A stretch of DNA of 64,000 nucleotides, taken from positions 80,108 to 144,107 of the forward strand of contig NW_025955064.1 in the NCBI RefSeq assembly GCF_022376445.1, in the 5' to 3' direction. Position 1 is the stretch's first letter. Each line of letters opens with the position of its first letter. The stretch is from Fomitopsis serialis. Its lineage: Eukaryota; Basidiomycota; Agaricomycetes; Polyporales; Fomitopsidaceae. Position numbers and translations under genes: made by a program. The notes beneath the pieces were generated by a model. The model did not search any database. It saw only the letters and a program-made list of their open reading frames with translations, and was not told the DNA's origin. Positions 1 to 12,967 of the stretch are shown piece after piece.

Positions 1-143
1 CCAATAGCTGGTTTCTGGGAGACGTTCTGGTGGCCTGCAAAGCTTCTGTTCGGTCAGAAAACAATCCAGTTTCATTATGAACTGCCACACCTTCGCCTGC
101 ATCGCCCGGATAGCTGTTCATGAGTTTCGATACTGTGGCAATG

Positions 144-1121
144 TCAGATGTAAATCGACACAAAAAAAGGAAGACCAGCCGCACTACCTAAGGTGTCCCG
201 CCGCTGCTCCGCCGCCAGAACCTGCAGACGAGCCCTCTCCTCCGCTTCCAAATATGCTGTGTAAGTGGTCAAAGCTTCTTGCGAGTTCTTCCGTGCGCGT
301 GCAAACTCAGCGCGCGCATTCCCCAAATGGTTTCCTAGCACCACCTAAGTCAACGCGAAGATCAAAGGCCGTGAATACACTCACGGGCTACTTCGAGATC
401 GTTCATGACGGTTTGGACGTCGTCTGTCGCGCCGGAGCCTGGAGAAGCACCGCCTTCATCATCTTGCTCTTCTACACCGTGTCATGGAACGAATCTAGCT
501 TGAGCAGAGGGCCTACGCACCTTCGTCATCCGCTGCTTGCCAACCTGAGCCAGATGCGATCGCCGACGACGTGCTGGGATGTTGCAGACGCATTGCTGGG
601 TGTTCTTGCTCTCCTGTGCTGGTGTGCAGGAAGGTCCGCCGTAGTCGAGGGTTGTGCGGAATGCCAGCAGCTTGTCGCTCGATGAATTTCCGTAGGAATG
701 TCAGTTCCACGTTGTCGGGCATGACGTACGGTGGTCCTTGGATCTCGCCTTTCTGCATGAGCAGTTCGAGATGCGACATGACTTTATCCTTCAGTTGCTG
801 CAGCCACTCGTGCAGCTCCATGTGGTCCTGATCAGCGCGGGAGTCGTAGTCTTGGCGTCTCCTCGCTTTCCTCCAGTAGGTCTTCGTTAGCTTGAGCGCA
901 CGAGTGACTTCCCCGTCGAGCATGCGATACCAGTCGCTTGCTTGCCGATTAAGACGGACTGCCAGAACGCCAGGCTGCACTCGCAACTGCAGAACGCAGC
1001 GGCCCTCTGGATCAGGTGCGCCGAGAACACCTTTCTGGCCTTGATTGCCTCTAGTAGCCCCACGTGAGACGTTCCCTAGTTCGGGCCAGGGAAGGTCGTC
1101 TGCCAGGATGTTGGATGTCAT
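144..1121 (-). CDS. hypothetical protein, partial, runs off left edge
   Basis: Not recognised. Two minus-strand open segments (513-1121 and 144-344) have protein-like composition. The first contains a charged, helical stretch rich in Lys, Arg and Glu with the phrase RKFIERQAAG. The second is an Ala/Glu/Arg-rich probable coiled coil. They may be exons of one gene that continues past base 1. No domain, start codon or splice pair could be fixed, and the plus strand also has an open frame here, so coding status is uncertain. Confidence 0.28.
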
Positions 1122-4100
1122 ATGTGAATGTCCAGATGGGGGGCCTCAATCGGTACGGTGAAACGGAGCAGCGTAACTTTTCAGCTGTTGGGCGTTGCAT
1201 TAGTACGCCGGAGTCAACCGAGAGTGCGGAGGGTACGTACCTGCGTACTGAACGCCGCGTGTGGGAGAGAAGTCGGCCACTCGCGGTTCCTGCCAGTATG
1301 ATATGGCTGCCCTGCCGGCCGTAACAAGCTCTGCACAGCCCACTGGTTTCCGCCATTTCCGCCGTAAAGATGGCGGAGACATCAATCAAAGTGGGCTATG
1401 TAAGAGATACCATGTATGTCTTATAAGGGGCACCAAACTGGACCTGCGCTCGCATAACGTACGATGGGAACCTGGGTTACAGCCCGGGTTGTTAGAATTC
1501 GTGTAGCATCACATCAAAACACTTGCCACTTTCACACCATCAAAAAGTTTCCTAATTCGGCATGACGAGAGCCGGAGAAGCGTGAGTACAACCGCTCGCT
1601 AGCCGCTGCTCTTGGTAACTGAGTTGAATGTATCCATGTTTCACAACAGCGGCACCAATCCACGTCGGAGAGTTGCAATGTACCTTGTTCGACTTTAAGG
1701 GGTCAGAGTTCGAAAACGCGACGGTGAGATAATCTGATAAACGCAGGTCGCAGACGAACACAAGGAAGCGGTGGCAATCAAGAAACTACCATACGGGATC
1801 TGCGAAAGGTATACTGAGAGTCGTCGAGGAGTCGTCGCGCCCTTTCGCCGCCGTTGCACAGAGCGGCAAACCCCCATCACTGCGAGGCACCGCCGTCGGC
1901 TGATGTCCTTCTGCAGTAAGTCATGCTGCCGCCGGCATTCAGGGTCTCGACAGCCGTCTCATCAAGGGCCTCGGAGGCCTCCGATGCTGAAGTGAGCCAC
2001 AAAGTGTTACAGTGATGGGCCGGTACAAATATTCTTAATACCGGATACCAGTAAAAGGGCGGCGAGATGGAACTTGGATGGAACCCATTCCAGACGAGGT
2101 TTCGTATTACGTGCAGCATTCGAATTGGACGGCCAGCCAGCCGTCTTACTTCGCGCCGTGACTCCGAATAACACCCGTTTGCACGTAGCGCCTACGTGCT
2201 AACATCAATTGATGATGCGTCAACTGTATTTGGCACGACAAGGCGTCGTCTAACTGGTGTCTAACTGGAACGCCCGACTTGCCAAGCTTGACGCCTGCAT
2301 CGGGGAGTCCACTGCGATGATAGCGAGGCAACCGCCTGTAGGTGAAGATGTACAGGCTGAAGAATGACACTCACAATTGGACGGCAGCAGATCTTGGTAC
2401 AGTGATACGACACTAATGACACACATCTCAGCGACTTTCCTCGTGAGGTGACCGGTCATACCGGAGGCTTACTGTGATAAAGACACGGGATGAGTTGTTT
2501 CACGTCGACCAACGTAGAACAGCGGTTACTATACAGCAGAATATTGCCCGAACTGTGTCATCCGTCAGTTTGTCCGATGAGCACAGCGGAAAGATCTAGA
2601 TGTATTTGAAGCCAGACAGGTCACTTCACACGTTAATATACAGTAGTCCAAAACAGCGGGCTTACTCACAAATTTGCTATATTCCCATTCAGTGTTCCGC
2701 TACATGGACCTCGCAGCAGAAGGCCACGCAACTGACGCATTTGTGATAACTTGCACGAAAGAGAGCAGCCCGAGTGTTGATTTCAACTACCTCTGTAGGC
2801 CCTAAGTGCACTGAACACTCCTCTTCTCTCGAGGTACAGTCTCAAGAGTACAGACGGTCCTGGGATTGATCAGAATAGGTCACTTTCAGGGTGTGAAGTA
2901 GCGGTCAAAAGGGTCGACAAAATTACCAAGCTGGCGGCCGAGAACACAGATGCCGATTCAGGCTGGAGAACATCGACTAGGAGATGGATTTATGAGTGCG
3001 CATCTGTGGCATAGATCGTTCTCACCTCGATAGTTGGGAGCATCAAGCGATGCGGAATTCGTTGATCCTGCCCCACAGGAGAGGAGCAGATGAAGTGAAA
3101 GACATGGTCACAAAGTGACGTACTGTACCTTCGGGCGGCGGTTTGGCGGTGGAGGAAATATCTCAGCGCATTCGAGCGGAGATGAGATCGAGATCGTAGC
3201 TGTAACGGTTCCGCGATTCGCGTGGTTCAAATGCGGCGGAAACGCGCGTGTGCAGAGCGGCTGTAGTGCTGCGACCATATGAAAGAAGCTATGTAGCCAG
3301 CGAATGCCAATTCAATAGCTGTCGTCCGGCCATCGGCCTACTCGTTGAATCCCTTCCTGGTGGTCACCTAGATCTGAAATCGGGAACGCCTCTTCATACA
3401 TATGAAGCGCTCACCGGCTGACCCTGAGGTCGAATCGAGTTGGCACTGTAGACAGTAGGGAAACTGTGAATGGTGCTTCCATGGACCTCGTGCAACAAGA
3501 ACACAATCGCAAGGGTAGTATCTTGCTGATTATCATGACAGATAGAAGGAGAACGAGACGCTCTCTGGGTTCTACTATTGGGAACCGGATGAGAATTCGA
3601 GGAAGTAGCTTAGCACATGCTTTGCCTTCAAGATGTCCAACACGCTAGTGAAACATAGAGACGCACTTGTCAGCCCTTGAATCAGGACGGCCACTGATAC
3701 ATGGAAGAAAGCACTGTTGGTGCGCATGGAACCCAGGGAATAACACCTGTAGCATGATGAGCAGTGAATTGGTGGTGATCTCGGCGATCCAGGAGCAGAG
3801 AACAGTCTCGCACGCACCAGGTATTCAGCGGCTTCGGTATCCTGCCTATAACGCAAAAACGCTTCACTCAGAGCCAAGGACGAGCGGACCCATCCATATG
3901 TGCGCTCTGCGTAAAATCAGCGTCTGACAGATGGTAGAATCAATGGAGACTTGAGCCTGGGTTGAAATTCGACGCATCTGGGCCCTGGCATTCTCCGTCG
4001 TTGTTTCCATCGGTCCTGGACAAGTCCTGGAAGGGCAAATACAATGGTTCGCGCTTCGGCTATACGACGGAGCCCCCTTCCAGCGGCAGGCAGCATTTGA

Positions 4101-4621
4101 ATCCCCGAGTTGTTGTGACGTACAAGTATAAGGATGCATGCCCCGTTACTTCCTACCCGCCTAGCATTTTCGGTTCTGTGAGTACAAAACCTAAACAGTT
4201 CAGCACTAATTCCCTGAGTCTCCAACCCACAATACATAACGTGGCAGAGCGCGACAACCGGCAGTGCATATATTCCGTATGGAGTATGTTGTAGCCGCAT
4301 CATTGACACTTCTTGGCAGGCGTGCATCTCATCATTTAGACGCATGCGCGCCGATTTTGATGGTCGGTAATGCGGAGGACACAAATGTATGAGGATCGAA
4401 GTCCAGGAGGAGATCGAGGGGACCGCACTGGCAAGAGTGTACGTCACGTTGCGTCCACCTTGATGAGATGCCAGGCACAATTTCATTCTGAACCAGTCAA
4501 TGCTGAGCAGAGATCACATCTCAGTTCAAACACGAGACTTGGTGTCACGCCAAAAATAAGACAAGAGGCTTACCAACGGAACCCCCATCCAGCCCGCTCG
4601 TCCGTAGGTGGTACGGGACTC
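1122..4621. other. no gene recognised
   Basis: About 3.5 kb on both strands holds only short, stop-rich frames with no family resemblance, no long repeat and no evident RNA gene. It may be intergenic DNA or decayed transposon sequence. Confidence 0.4.
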
Positions 4622-5839
4622 TCATAGGCTATACACTAGCTTCGGCTTCAACCCGATGACACCCCCGCCTCTTCCATCCCAGCCCGGAATAGACGCGCGA
4701 CACACAGGACATCTGCGAGTGTCCCGAGGAACCAGAGCACAATTTATTATCCGCATCGGGACATAGAAGCGACACGCACAGCCAAATGACATTGTGTATC
4801 AGTAAGACCGTATTCACCGTCAGCTCGGCAGACTCACCGTGCGATCAATCTTTCACCTATTGGTGCGGTGTATGATGCTCGTTGCATTGTTGTCTTGATA
4901 GCGGTGAAGAGGCACTCGCCGCAACAGACGTGTCCGCAAGGAGTCATCGTCGCCCGGACGGGCGGTGAGAAGCAAATGGGGCAGCTATACGCAGAGAGTG
5001 GCTCGTCGACTCGAGAGGCGGAGCGGGTGCTTGCTCGCGCACTGACGACTGCAGAGTGGGGGTGGCACGAGTGCGTGGCTCTGACTGCTGCTTGGTCCGG
5101 GGTCCATGGCGGCCGAAGAGGGTCCGGCGATGGGAAGGTCAACCATGAACGCGTCCACATCAATGACCGCGTTGCGCTGCTGCGCCATTCCACTAGACTC
5201 GGCCTCCACTGCGGGGCCGTATGGATCGACAGAGCTTGAGTAGGCGTCCGACATGACGACGGCAGACGAAGTGCTGTCGAGAAGCGGCTCACTTGCACCG
5301 AGAACGTCTCGTTGACTCTGTGCATCGCCAGCTCCTAGGAAGCTTGTGCTACTAGCATCGCCATGGACGCTGTGTGGTTCCGCCCTGGCTTCTAACTCTG
5401 ATTGAGTGATCATTGTGTCGTCTGTGTCTAGATTTATTGCAGCTGCCTCTGCAGGGTCATTCGATCGCTGAGATCGGTCTACAGGGCTGCTCGATGGTTC
5501 CTCGACTTTGCGCCGCTTTCGGGGTCCTTCTCCAGCTTCGCCACTAGGGCCGGTAGGCGGTGAAGACAACCTGACAGACGCAGATACAGGCCCTGTAGTT
5601 TCGGCGTTACGCAGAGGCTCCGCTTGCACGTCACTTTCCGGAACGGGCTGCGAGCGAACCTGAGAGGTAGCACGCGACTGAGTGGCAGAATGCGTAGTCG
5701 ACCTAGAGCCTGAACCAGAACGCGCCGACCCTGCTCTACGAGGTTGCAGCGATCTACTAGAGACCGTGGTAGGCAATGGTAGGGGCACCTCCGATTCGAG
5801 ACCTGTCAAATCATGCAACAGATCGCTGTCCATCGACAT
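4622..5839 (-). CDS. SLX8: SLX8-like RING E3 ubiquitin ligase (SUMO-targeted type)
   Basis: Probable SUMO-targeted ubiquitin ligase acting in the nucleus in genome maintenance. The N-terminal half is acidic, Ser-rich and disordered, with a basic GPRKRRKVEE nuclear-localisation motif. The C-terminus is a C3HC4 RING: CPIC, then PCGHVCCGECL, then CPVCRA. The last Cys pair lies in a final exon (4622-4712) reached by a 125-nt intron (4713-4837, GTGAGT to GCAG). That splice gives LIAR joined to CPVC and the C-terminal GGGVIGLKPKLVYSL seen in basidiomycete SLX8 proteins. The start is taken at the Met of MSMDSDLL; a Met 20 codons upstream is possible. The acidic N-terminal frame and the RING frame do not join directly: near 5000-5100 there is either an unresolved intron or a 1-2 base error. 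The gene is divergent from ERV41. Confidence 0.8.
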
Positions 5840-6271
5840 GGCTTCTTCGATGTCGCAGAACGAACAGATCGTCACCAGAAGGTCTAGCACAGCAAACAAG
5901 CGTGACTTACTTTAGTAAAGCGGCACTGTTCTTGAGAGACTGCTTAATTGTGATGCTGAAGCGTCCAACAAAGGTATGTAAGGATAGGTGGTCTCATCTA
6001 GACCACAGCGTAGCAGGATAAATCACCTTGAAGCCGTGGGGAATGTGTTCGAATTCGATTTATCAGATCAATTTGGATGGAGGAGAGGTCAAAGGAAGGA
6101 CACAAGCGCCGGCGAAACACAAGCAGCAGATGTGCACGTGACCGACATGGACACGTCGCCGTTACAGAGTTTGTGCTCTGCCACCGACTCTACACCGCTG
6201 CCCATTGCCCGCTCCGTTGTGCTGGCAGGCTAGCCGACTGCAAGACAATCTGCGCGAGCAGGAGCGCCAAC

Positions 6272-8581
6272 ATGTCCTCCACGGATCGCCCAGGCTCACC
6301 CACTCTCCTTGAGAAACTCGATGACATCGTCCCGGCACCACTCGCTCAATTCGACGCGTTCCCGAAACTGCCATCTACCTACAAGGCACGCTCGGAATCC
6401 CGCGGGTTCCTCACTGTCTTTGTTGGTCTCCTAGCACTTCTACTCGTCTTGAATGACATCGGTGAATATATATGGGGCTGGCCGGATTACGAATTCAGTG
6501 TGGACAAGGAAGCGGGAAATAACATGAACATCAATGTGGATATGGTGGTCAATATGCCTTGTCGCTGTAAGTCCCATCAATTGTGGTCCATTGTTAGGGT
6601 GGTGTTTATGAGCAAATAGTTCTCAGTGTGGACCTCCGGGACGCTGTCGGTGATCGACTCTACCTGAGCAGTCGCTTTCGTCGAGACGGGACGAAATTCG
6701 ACATCGGTCAGGCGACTTCGCTGAATGAACACGCCGCCATGCTTTCGGCTCAGCAAGCAGTTGCGCAGTCTCGGAAGTCCCGCGGATTGTTCTCGACATT
6801 ATTCCGAAAGAGCAACAACCAGTATCGTCCAACGTACAACTATCAGAAAGACGGCAGTGCATGCAGGATTTATGGAACAATCACTGCTAAGAAAGTGACC
6901 GGTGAGTGACCCCTCCTATGTCCCATAACGCAGGTTGCTCCGATCACAAGAGGCATCTCAAGGACAGTAACGAGTGGCTGATGGAGTGGACGGACACTGT
7001 CTAATACATTGACGGGGTTATGGACTGTTGCCGGGGTTACAGCCACTTTGTCATATCCCGTTCTGTGGCCCTTAGTTAGGCCTGAGGCGTGGCGTCTTGC
7101 ATTCTATGCCTTGTCTCCGCAGTGGGAAACTAATTCTCGCATTTGTGACCCAGCAAACCTACACGTCACAACCATCGGACACGGCTATGCAACCAGGGAA
7201 CATGTTGACCACAATCGTATGTCAGATTAATTACCTTCCATTCCAGTGAACTGAGGTGTAGATAGTTATGAATCTGTCCCATGTCATCACCGAGTTCTCC
7301 TTTGGACCCTATTTCCCAGAGATCACGCAACCTCTCGATAATTCCTTCGAAGTGGCCTACGATCGTGAGCAGCTCATCTATATTTGTCCTGCTTCGCCTG
7401 ACTGACAGTTCGCGAAGCATTCATGGCGTATCAGTATTACCTCCATGTTGTACCGACGACGTACATTGCGGCGCGATCAGCACCTCTGTATACTCATCAG
7501 TACAGCGTTACCCACTACACTCGCAAGTTGGACAGTCACCATGGTACTCCGGGTATCTTCTTCAAATTTGACTTGGAACCCCTTGCCCTTACCATACACC
7601 AACGCACAACCACGCTTATCCAGCTCTTGATTAGGTTCGCTTTCGTATCTTCCTCATAGCAATCTGTCTGACGAATGGATAAGGTGTGTCGGCGTTATCG
7701 GTGGCATCTTTGTTTGCATGGGATATGCTGTGCGCATTACCGATCGCGCAGTCGAGGCCGTCTCAGGCGTCGACAAGTCACAAGGGATTGTCGCCGCAGA
7801 GGCAAGCGGGGTCGGCGTCGGCATACGCAAACGTCTTGGCAGCGCCGACCTCCGGCTGCGTGGCAACCGACAGAGCTGGGCCGACGGCGGCGGAAGTGCA
7901 TACTCGAGTTACGCTGGGACGCCGGTCTCGGGCGCTTTCCCTAGCCCTCAATTCGCAGGATATCCATCGTCGCCGTACGCCGCAAGCATTACGAGCCCCC
8001 TGCCGAGTGCCCCGCCTATCGACCGCAGATCGTCTTCCGGCCTGGGCTTTGGACTGAACTCACCGTCTTTCGGGCCTGCCCCAATGACTGCTCCGCCTCA
8101 AGGTCGACGCTCTCCGCATCCGCCATCATTCCCGACGGCGGCGACTGTTGGGTCGCCATACGGTGGGACCCTGTCGGTGCCGCCCACACCTGGCACCGCG
8201 CAAAGCGGGTTCTACTCACACTTCCCGCCGACACCGAACCCTGTGAGCGCGGGCTTCCCCCGCTCGCCCATACCAGGGAGCACGTTCGCCACACAGCAAG
8301 CGCCGACGTCGCCGAGGCCAAGTGGGCTCCGCCACCAGAGTAGTGATGATAGGCGAAGGATGACTGAGGGGTCGCTTAGTGTCTTTTCCGTGTCTAGTGG
8401 AGAGGGATGTGATGGGACATTGGTCGCTCGTACTGTGTGCGGGACTGCTATCTGTGCTGTGTGTATGTTATCGCTTGGATCGCTTTCATATTCATCCGCG
8501 AGCATATGTACATCAGCTGAAGCTCTTAGAGCTGGTAGCGGACTTGAGGCTTTGAGGGGACCATGGCAGGCATGTGGGTAA
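6272..8581 (+). CDS. ERV41: ERV41/ERGIC2-like ER-Golgi vesicle protein
   Basis: Membrane protein that cycles in COPII/COPI vesicles and, with ERV46, helps retrieve ER proteins. Exons 6272-6566, 6620-6901, 7154-7216, 7266-7364, 7409-7634 and 7684-8581 join in frame to give 620 residues. Transmembrane segment 1 is near residues 46-66 (GFLTVFVGLLALLLVL). The lumenal domain carries family phrases such as LHVTTIGHGY, EHVDHN, SHVITEFSFGPYFP and THYTRKLDSHHGTPGIFFKF. Segment 2 (CVGVIGGIFVCMGYAVRI) lies near residues 322-339. Two oddities: intron 2 is 252 nt, far longer than its neighbours, and about 280 Ser/Pro/Gly-rich residues follow segment 2, while yeast Erv41 is about 350 residues in total. The stop codon lies at the edge of the duplicated HUS1 segment. 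Confidence 0.92.
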
Positions 8582-8588
8582 CACGGAC

Positions 8589-8617
8589 GTGACGCGATCA
8601 TGTGATCGCGTTCGTCA
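8589..8617. promoter_or_regulatory. imperfect palindrome with two MCB-like boxes upstream of HUS1
   Basis: About 75 bp before the HUS1 start, ACGCGA (8592-8597) and TCGCGT (8606-8611) face each other inside an imperfect palindrome flanked by GTGAC and GTCAC. ACGCGT-like MluI boxes are bound by MBF in G1/S genes of other fungi. Copy 2 keeps only part of it. Function is inferred. Confidence 0.35.
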
Positions 8618-8692
8618 CACCGGTCGTGCGGCCTTGCGCTGTATGTCTTTGTCTTCGAACTTGAAACTTGCTCGAAACTCCAAGACACAGCG

Positions 8693-9988
8693 ATGCGCTT
8701 TCGCGCAAACATCGAGCATGTCAACACTTTCTATAGTACGTGACGACTTTGTAACCACTACTTGGGTGAATGCTGAATGTGAACGCTGCTAGAAATCAGC
8801 CAGGCAGTAGAGAAATTGCAGAAGCGCTGCATCATCAAGTTTAGCGAGAACGAGATGCACATCATCTGCAAAATGAGGCGGGCGAGGGCGGCGTCCAAGT
8901 GTGGTCGTAAGTGCCCGCGTCGTACGCCGCTCACACACCGGTGATAGCACCAGGCTCGCAGGCAGATCAAGGTCCCTCCCTGTTCACAGACTACCGCATA
9001 CAGTCGAACGCGAACAACGAATCTATTTGTCGCTCTCCACGGAGGCATGCGGCCGCGCTCAGGTCAGCAGCGGCACCGTCGGGTCAGCAGGCTGCGCTTG
9101 CGGCAGATGCGGAGGTGGTTATGAAGTGCGTAGCCCTCCCCATCCCCGAGTGATCCCCAAGTTTCCCCGGGCGCGCTCCAGGCGGACTGTTCCGTGATTT
9201 TGTGTGTCTGCTTGAATGCTCATGCGGTTGACGAAACAGGCTTGCGAAGAAGGACGAGGTTGCGGTCTGACGTTCGAGATCGCGACGACGACACGGATGG
9301 GCCGGTACGTCCGGATGCGCACGACGTCCGATCGAGTCCTGAAACTTCAAGACGTGGGCCGGCTCAAGGAGCCATGTGCCCTGAGCCTGAGGTCCGTCAC
9401 TACGCCTGCATTCCCCTGATGTCGGTGAATGAATTTGTATCAAGGTGCATATATTCTCCCCCCCTTGCGAAGCTGCGCGCCGTCGTGGAGCGTATGCGCC
9501 CGCTCGCGGCGGACGTGATCGGTATCAGAGCCAACTTGTCGGGGTGCTTGCAGCTGTGCGCCCAGACCGACAACTCGCGCGTAGACGTGTCGTGGAACGG
9601 GCTGTCTAATCCCAGATGGGTAAGTCGTTTTCCGGAATTTCTTGACTTACTGGGATACGAAGGGCGTGTCGTCCGTCGACGTTTGTTTCAGCGCAAGATC
9701 CGAGCACGCAGGATCCGGACAACTCGGACGCGCGCGACCCGACGACGCTGTACGGTGTTCTCGTGTCTCTCAGGAGCCTCCAGAAGTTCCTGAGCAGTCA
9801 CGTCGTGTCGACGACGACCATCGCGTGTGAGTCGTGCTTGTCGGAATGTCCTAGCGCCACCATTGCTCACGCACCATGTGTCCGTAGGCATATGCCAGAA
9901 CCACTGCATCATACTGTATGTGTACATCGGCGAGATGGCGGAGGCAGGTGGCATCCTGACGTTCTACATCCCGGCTATCATCGAGTGA
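8693..9988 (+). pseudogene. HUS1: HUS1-like checkpoint clamp subunit, copy 1 (frame broken)
   Basis: HUS1 is a subunit of the 9-1-1 DNA-damage clamp. The copy starts with MRFRANIEHVNTFY and, after a 57-nt intron with normal GTACGT/CTAG ends, continues with KISQAVEKLQKRCIIKFS. Family phrases follow across several exons: SLFTDYRIQSNANNE, AKKDEVAV, GRYVR, LKLQDVGRLKEP, KLRAVVERMRPLAADVIGIRANLSGCLQL, LYGVLVSLRSLQKFLSSHVVS, and the C-terminus IILYVYIGEMAEAGGILTFY. The frame is interrupted by at least seven small deletions relative to copy 2 or the family, for example after HIIC, at ITSLF, at NNEIYL, at TEAMTA and at VAVLTF. Most fall in runs of repeated bases, so this is either a decayed gene or a gene with assembly errors. 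The first donor site is intact here and lost in copy 2. Confidence 0.82.
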
Positions 9989-10906
9989 CCTCGCCACCTC
10001 CGCGCGTTTCTTGTCCTCCGCGTTTCGGATCTTGAGTGATCATCCACCGTCTGTTTCTGTTGTTGGTGCTCGCCCCATCGTGATATCCGCCTGCTGTATC
10101 TATAGCTTCCTCTCGCTGCTGTGGGCGTGCTCGCCCGTTGTACTAGCTTCATCCGTTGTCGCATCCCATCGACTCCTAGGACTCGGCGCGGGATGCCAGT
10201 ATACTTGACTGTGCCACCGCATCGCTCTACTCGGGATTCGCAGACAGCCTCGTCCGCACACGCCTAATTCGTTTAACCCTGGGCTACATGACAGTCTCGT
10301 CATCTATAATGAAATATGACCTGACATGAGACGCGTGAGCTCAAGACGAGGACGACTGTAGTATGCATACCCGAGTATGCATCTATGTCACGGTGACTAA
10401 ATATGTTCTATCATACGGATTGGTCGCCAGCAGCGAACAAATGCGCGACGGAACAGGCCTGAAAGCATGCGACTGCGGGGTGCCGAATGAACCGCCCACA
10501 TTCAACGTTCCGCATCATGGTCGACTGTCTCTTCTATGGTGCACACTTAACTAGTCGCTTAGCTACGATGATGATTGGAACACGGTTTCAGTGTCAGAGA
10601 TTCATTTGCCCATCCTGATGCTCCACGACGCAGACGAACAGCCTCAAGTTGAAATACAATAGTACGTTGATAGTATGGTGCAAACATTTCATATCCCCTC
10701 AATGATGAACTTAGACATTGCATCACCATTGATAGTAACTTCATGGAGCACTTGAGGCTTGTATACGTTGAGTTTGGCTGAAATGACAAGTAGGTTGTGA
10801 AGCGGCATGTCAACGAGTTCAAGAGCCACCCCACTCAAGCTCGGTTATGTACTGCGCACCGTTGGGCCACGACGTTGACGTTGACGGACCACTATAATAC
10901 ATGCTT
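9989..10906. other. spacer between convergent HUS1 copy 1 and F-box copy A
   Basis: The first 220 bp belong to duplication arm H1. The rest (about 10209-10906) has no recognisable gene or repeat. It would be the join between the 3' ends of the two duplicated genes. Confidence 0.45.
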
Positions 10907-12052
10907 TCAAGTATCTGACCAAACAGGCAAGTCGCTCTCCTCTTTCCTTTCCTCCAACAGCTTGTCATCAGATGACAACGTGAACAGCATCACGGAAGTC
11001 GTCCGTTTGCCCCCACTTTGTGGATCTCGTTCGACAGAGAAGAAACGGCGCAGAGCACCATTTTCTGCAGGAGTTCCTTGACCCAGGGACGGATACAGCC
11101 AGGCGGCCGTGTCGGGTGAGCGGAATGTCAGTGGCTCCGTCGAAGTAATACGCAGACCAAACGAGCGTGTCCAACGCAGTGGTAGGCCCACCCATGTGCA
11201 TTTGACCGTCTTCTGAGCGTGGTCGTAACTGCGGAGAATGTATCAACAAAGAGAGCGATGAAACATTTTTTTGGCAAGCGAATGCATACACTAGCACCAT
11301 TACACGCGTTGTCTTTGACCTCGAGATATCGTAGGTTTGGTATGAGCCTGCTGCCAATTATATCCGATATGAGAGGCCAGACGGCCCAAGGCGATGGCTC
11401 CCGTCTGCACTTCAGACTAACCAGCTGGTGCCGCACAGCTCGAAAGACCTCAATGAATGTCTGACGACTCGACTGGTTCATGAACAGATCGAGGTGTGTG
11501 ATCGCGTGAGGGCCTCGTATGTGCCGCACGAGGAAGCTTGATATGTCTTCACATATTTGAGGTTTGGAAGGGCGTCTTGTGGGATGTCCCAGTCGGATCC
11601 GCCTATGTGGAGTGACTCTAGACGAGTCTGTTGTCGGAGGAAATGAACGAAATCGCGATCCCTGACCACCCCACTTTTGAGTGACGTGAGTTTGAATGTG
11701 CACCTTGCAAGCGTACGCAGCATGGTGGTGTAGAGTGCGGGATTGTGAAGTTGTGATTGTCCACAGAGTGTGATGCTCAGGTGCGCGAGGTTCGTGAGCA
11801 CGAGGAGTATTTCGTTCACCAGCGGAAGCACGGGCGCGAATGTTCCATTAGCTTGCATCCGGAATACGCTGACGAGGGATGCACGTCTGGATGAGTTTGT
11901 GAGAGCTTGATGTAGACTGCCAACGCGCGAAACGTGCTGTAGGTTGACTTCTCGATACAGAGAGGCTCGGCTTCGAGTTGGAGGATGCGGCATACACGAC
12001 TCGCCGCGACGAGCGTGTGCGGAGAGTCGACGTTCTCAAGGATGAGCATCAT
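10907..12052 (-). pseudogene. F-box protein, copy A (decayed)
   Basis: Reading from the high-coordinate end, the F-box-like stretch LPLELMMLILENVDSP is followed by repeat-like Leu-rich sequence (DFVHFLRQQTRLESLHIGG, GPHAITHLDLF, VRHQLVSLKCRR, IPNLRYLEVKD) and the end FTLSSDDKLLEE...PVWSDT. All have clear counterparts in copy C. The frame changes at least three times (about 11.98, 11.55 and 11.08 kb). The ATG used by copy C is AAG here, so the first Met is at 12052. The 50-60 nt intron before the last exon keeps its GTATGC donor. F-box proteins recruit substrates to SCF ubiquitin ligases; this copy cannot encode an intact one as read. Confidence 0.75.
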
Positions 12053-12625
12053 CAGTTCGAGCGGCAGCGACTTTATTGGTGCGTTGCTCCGCTCTGCAGG
12101 TTGCTTCGGTCGTGCACGCCTAGTTCGCTTGATGCTTGGCTATAGATAATAGCCTCGTCACTTGGAGTTGTATCAGCGAGTGGGCATGAAGTTGACTTGC
12201 CTTGGAAAGCGCCTCAGGAGTCGGCTTTGTCTTCCGGGGTCGGAGGACCTTTGCGAAGAGGACATGGTTCCGTATCGCTGTTCCAAACCCGTACAACGTC
12301 ACGCATCGTCAGCTCGTACAATCCTGTATAATGCTACTTGGAAGAGCCATACCTGACTATGAGAAGGGGTTCGCCTTACCCAATGTGGTACTCCTGCAGG
12401 GTGTGACGGTTACGCTATGTTCAACTCGGTTCTGAAACGCGTGAGCCTGGTTTGTAATCAACTGTATTGCGTAACCCACATACCTGAATCTGCTCACAGG
12501 AATGGTCCTTGTCCAGGTCGAGCGTTGTAACCGTCGTTCGCAGTACTGACTGCTGGGGTTCGAGCTCAGGAATGGCCCTGAGATGAGCGCGACTACAACT
12601 ACGGATGCAGCCACCGAGCCACAGT
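12053..12625 (-). repeat. upstream region shared by F-box copies A and B
   Basis: About 570 bp upstream of copy A matches 17780-18396 upstream of copy B in reverse complement, including a GGTCGGAGGACC-like stretch and a CGCGCTCATCTCAGG end. About 200 bp of the same sequence precedes copy C. No gene of its own was identified. It probably contains the ancestral promoter. Confidence 0.65.
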
Positions 12626-12967
12626 TGGCCACACGCCACATGGCCCAGTGTCTTTGTCAGCAGACATGACCGAAAAGAGCAGCGTCACCGGCAGCGCGGC
12701 GGCACGGGCCTCGATCGATCCAGGCGTGTGTCACGTGGTGAGCAGGGAGGACGCGGTCGTATCGTCCATCTTCTGGATCTCTGCCTCGTCCTCTCCCTCC
12801 GTCTGCCTGCCATCCGTGCGACGGCCTCCCCGCCCCTCGCTCGCCATGCCCGCAGCCTCCGTCCTCTCCGCTGCCCCCACCCTGTCGGCAACGGCGCGAC
12901 GACCCTGCACTCTCACACCTTGCTGCATGGTCGCTACCACGCCGACGCGAACGGCCTTCACCACACC

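Larger units (their letters stand above)
8578..10208 (+). repeat. inverted-duplication arm H1 (HUS1 segment)
   Basis: This segment matches 16108-17766 in reverse complement. It runs from the TAACACGGACGTGAC just after the ERV41 stop to the GCGGGATGCCAGTATACTTG beyond the HUS1 3' end. The copies differ by scattered substitutions and many 1-2 bp gaps. Confidence 0.85.

Noticed and set aside
3180..3245. GGTTCAAATGC resembling a tRNA B box
   Set aside because: No A box at the right distance and no cloverleaf stems.
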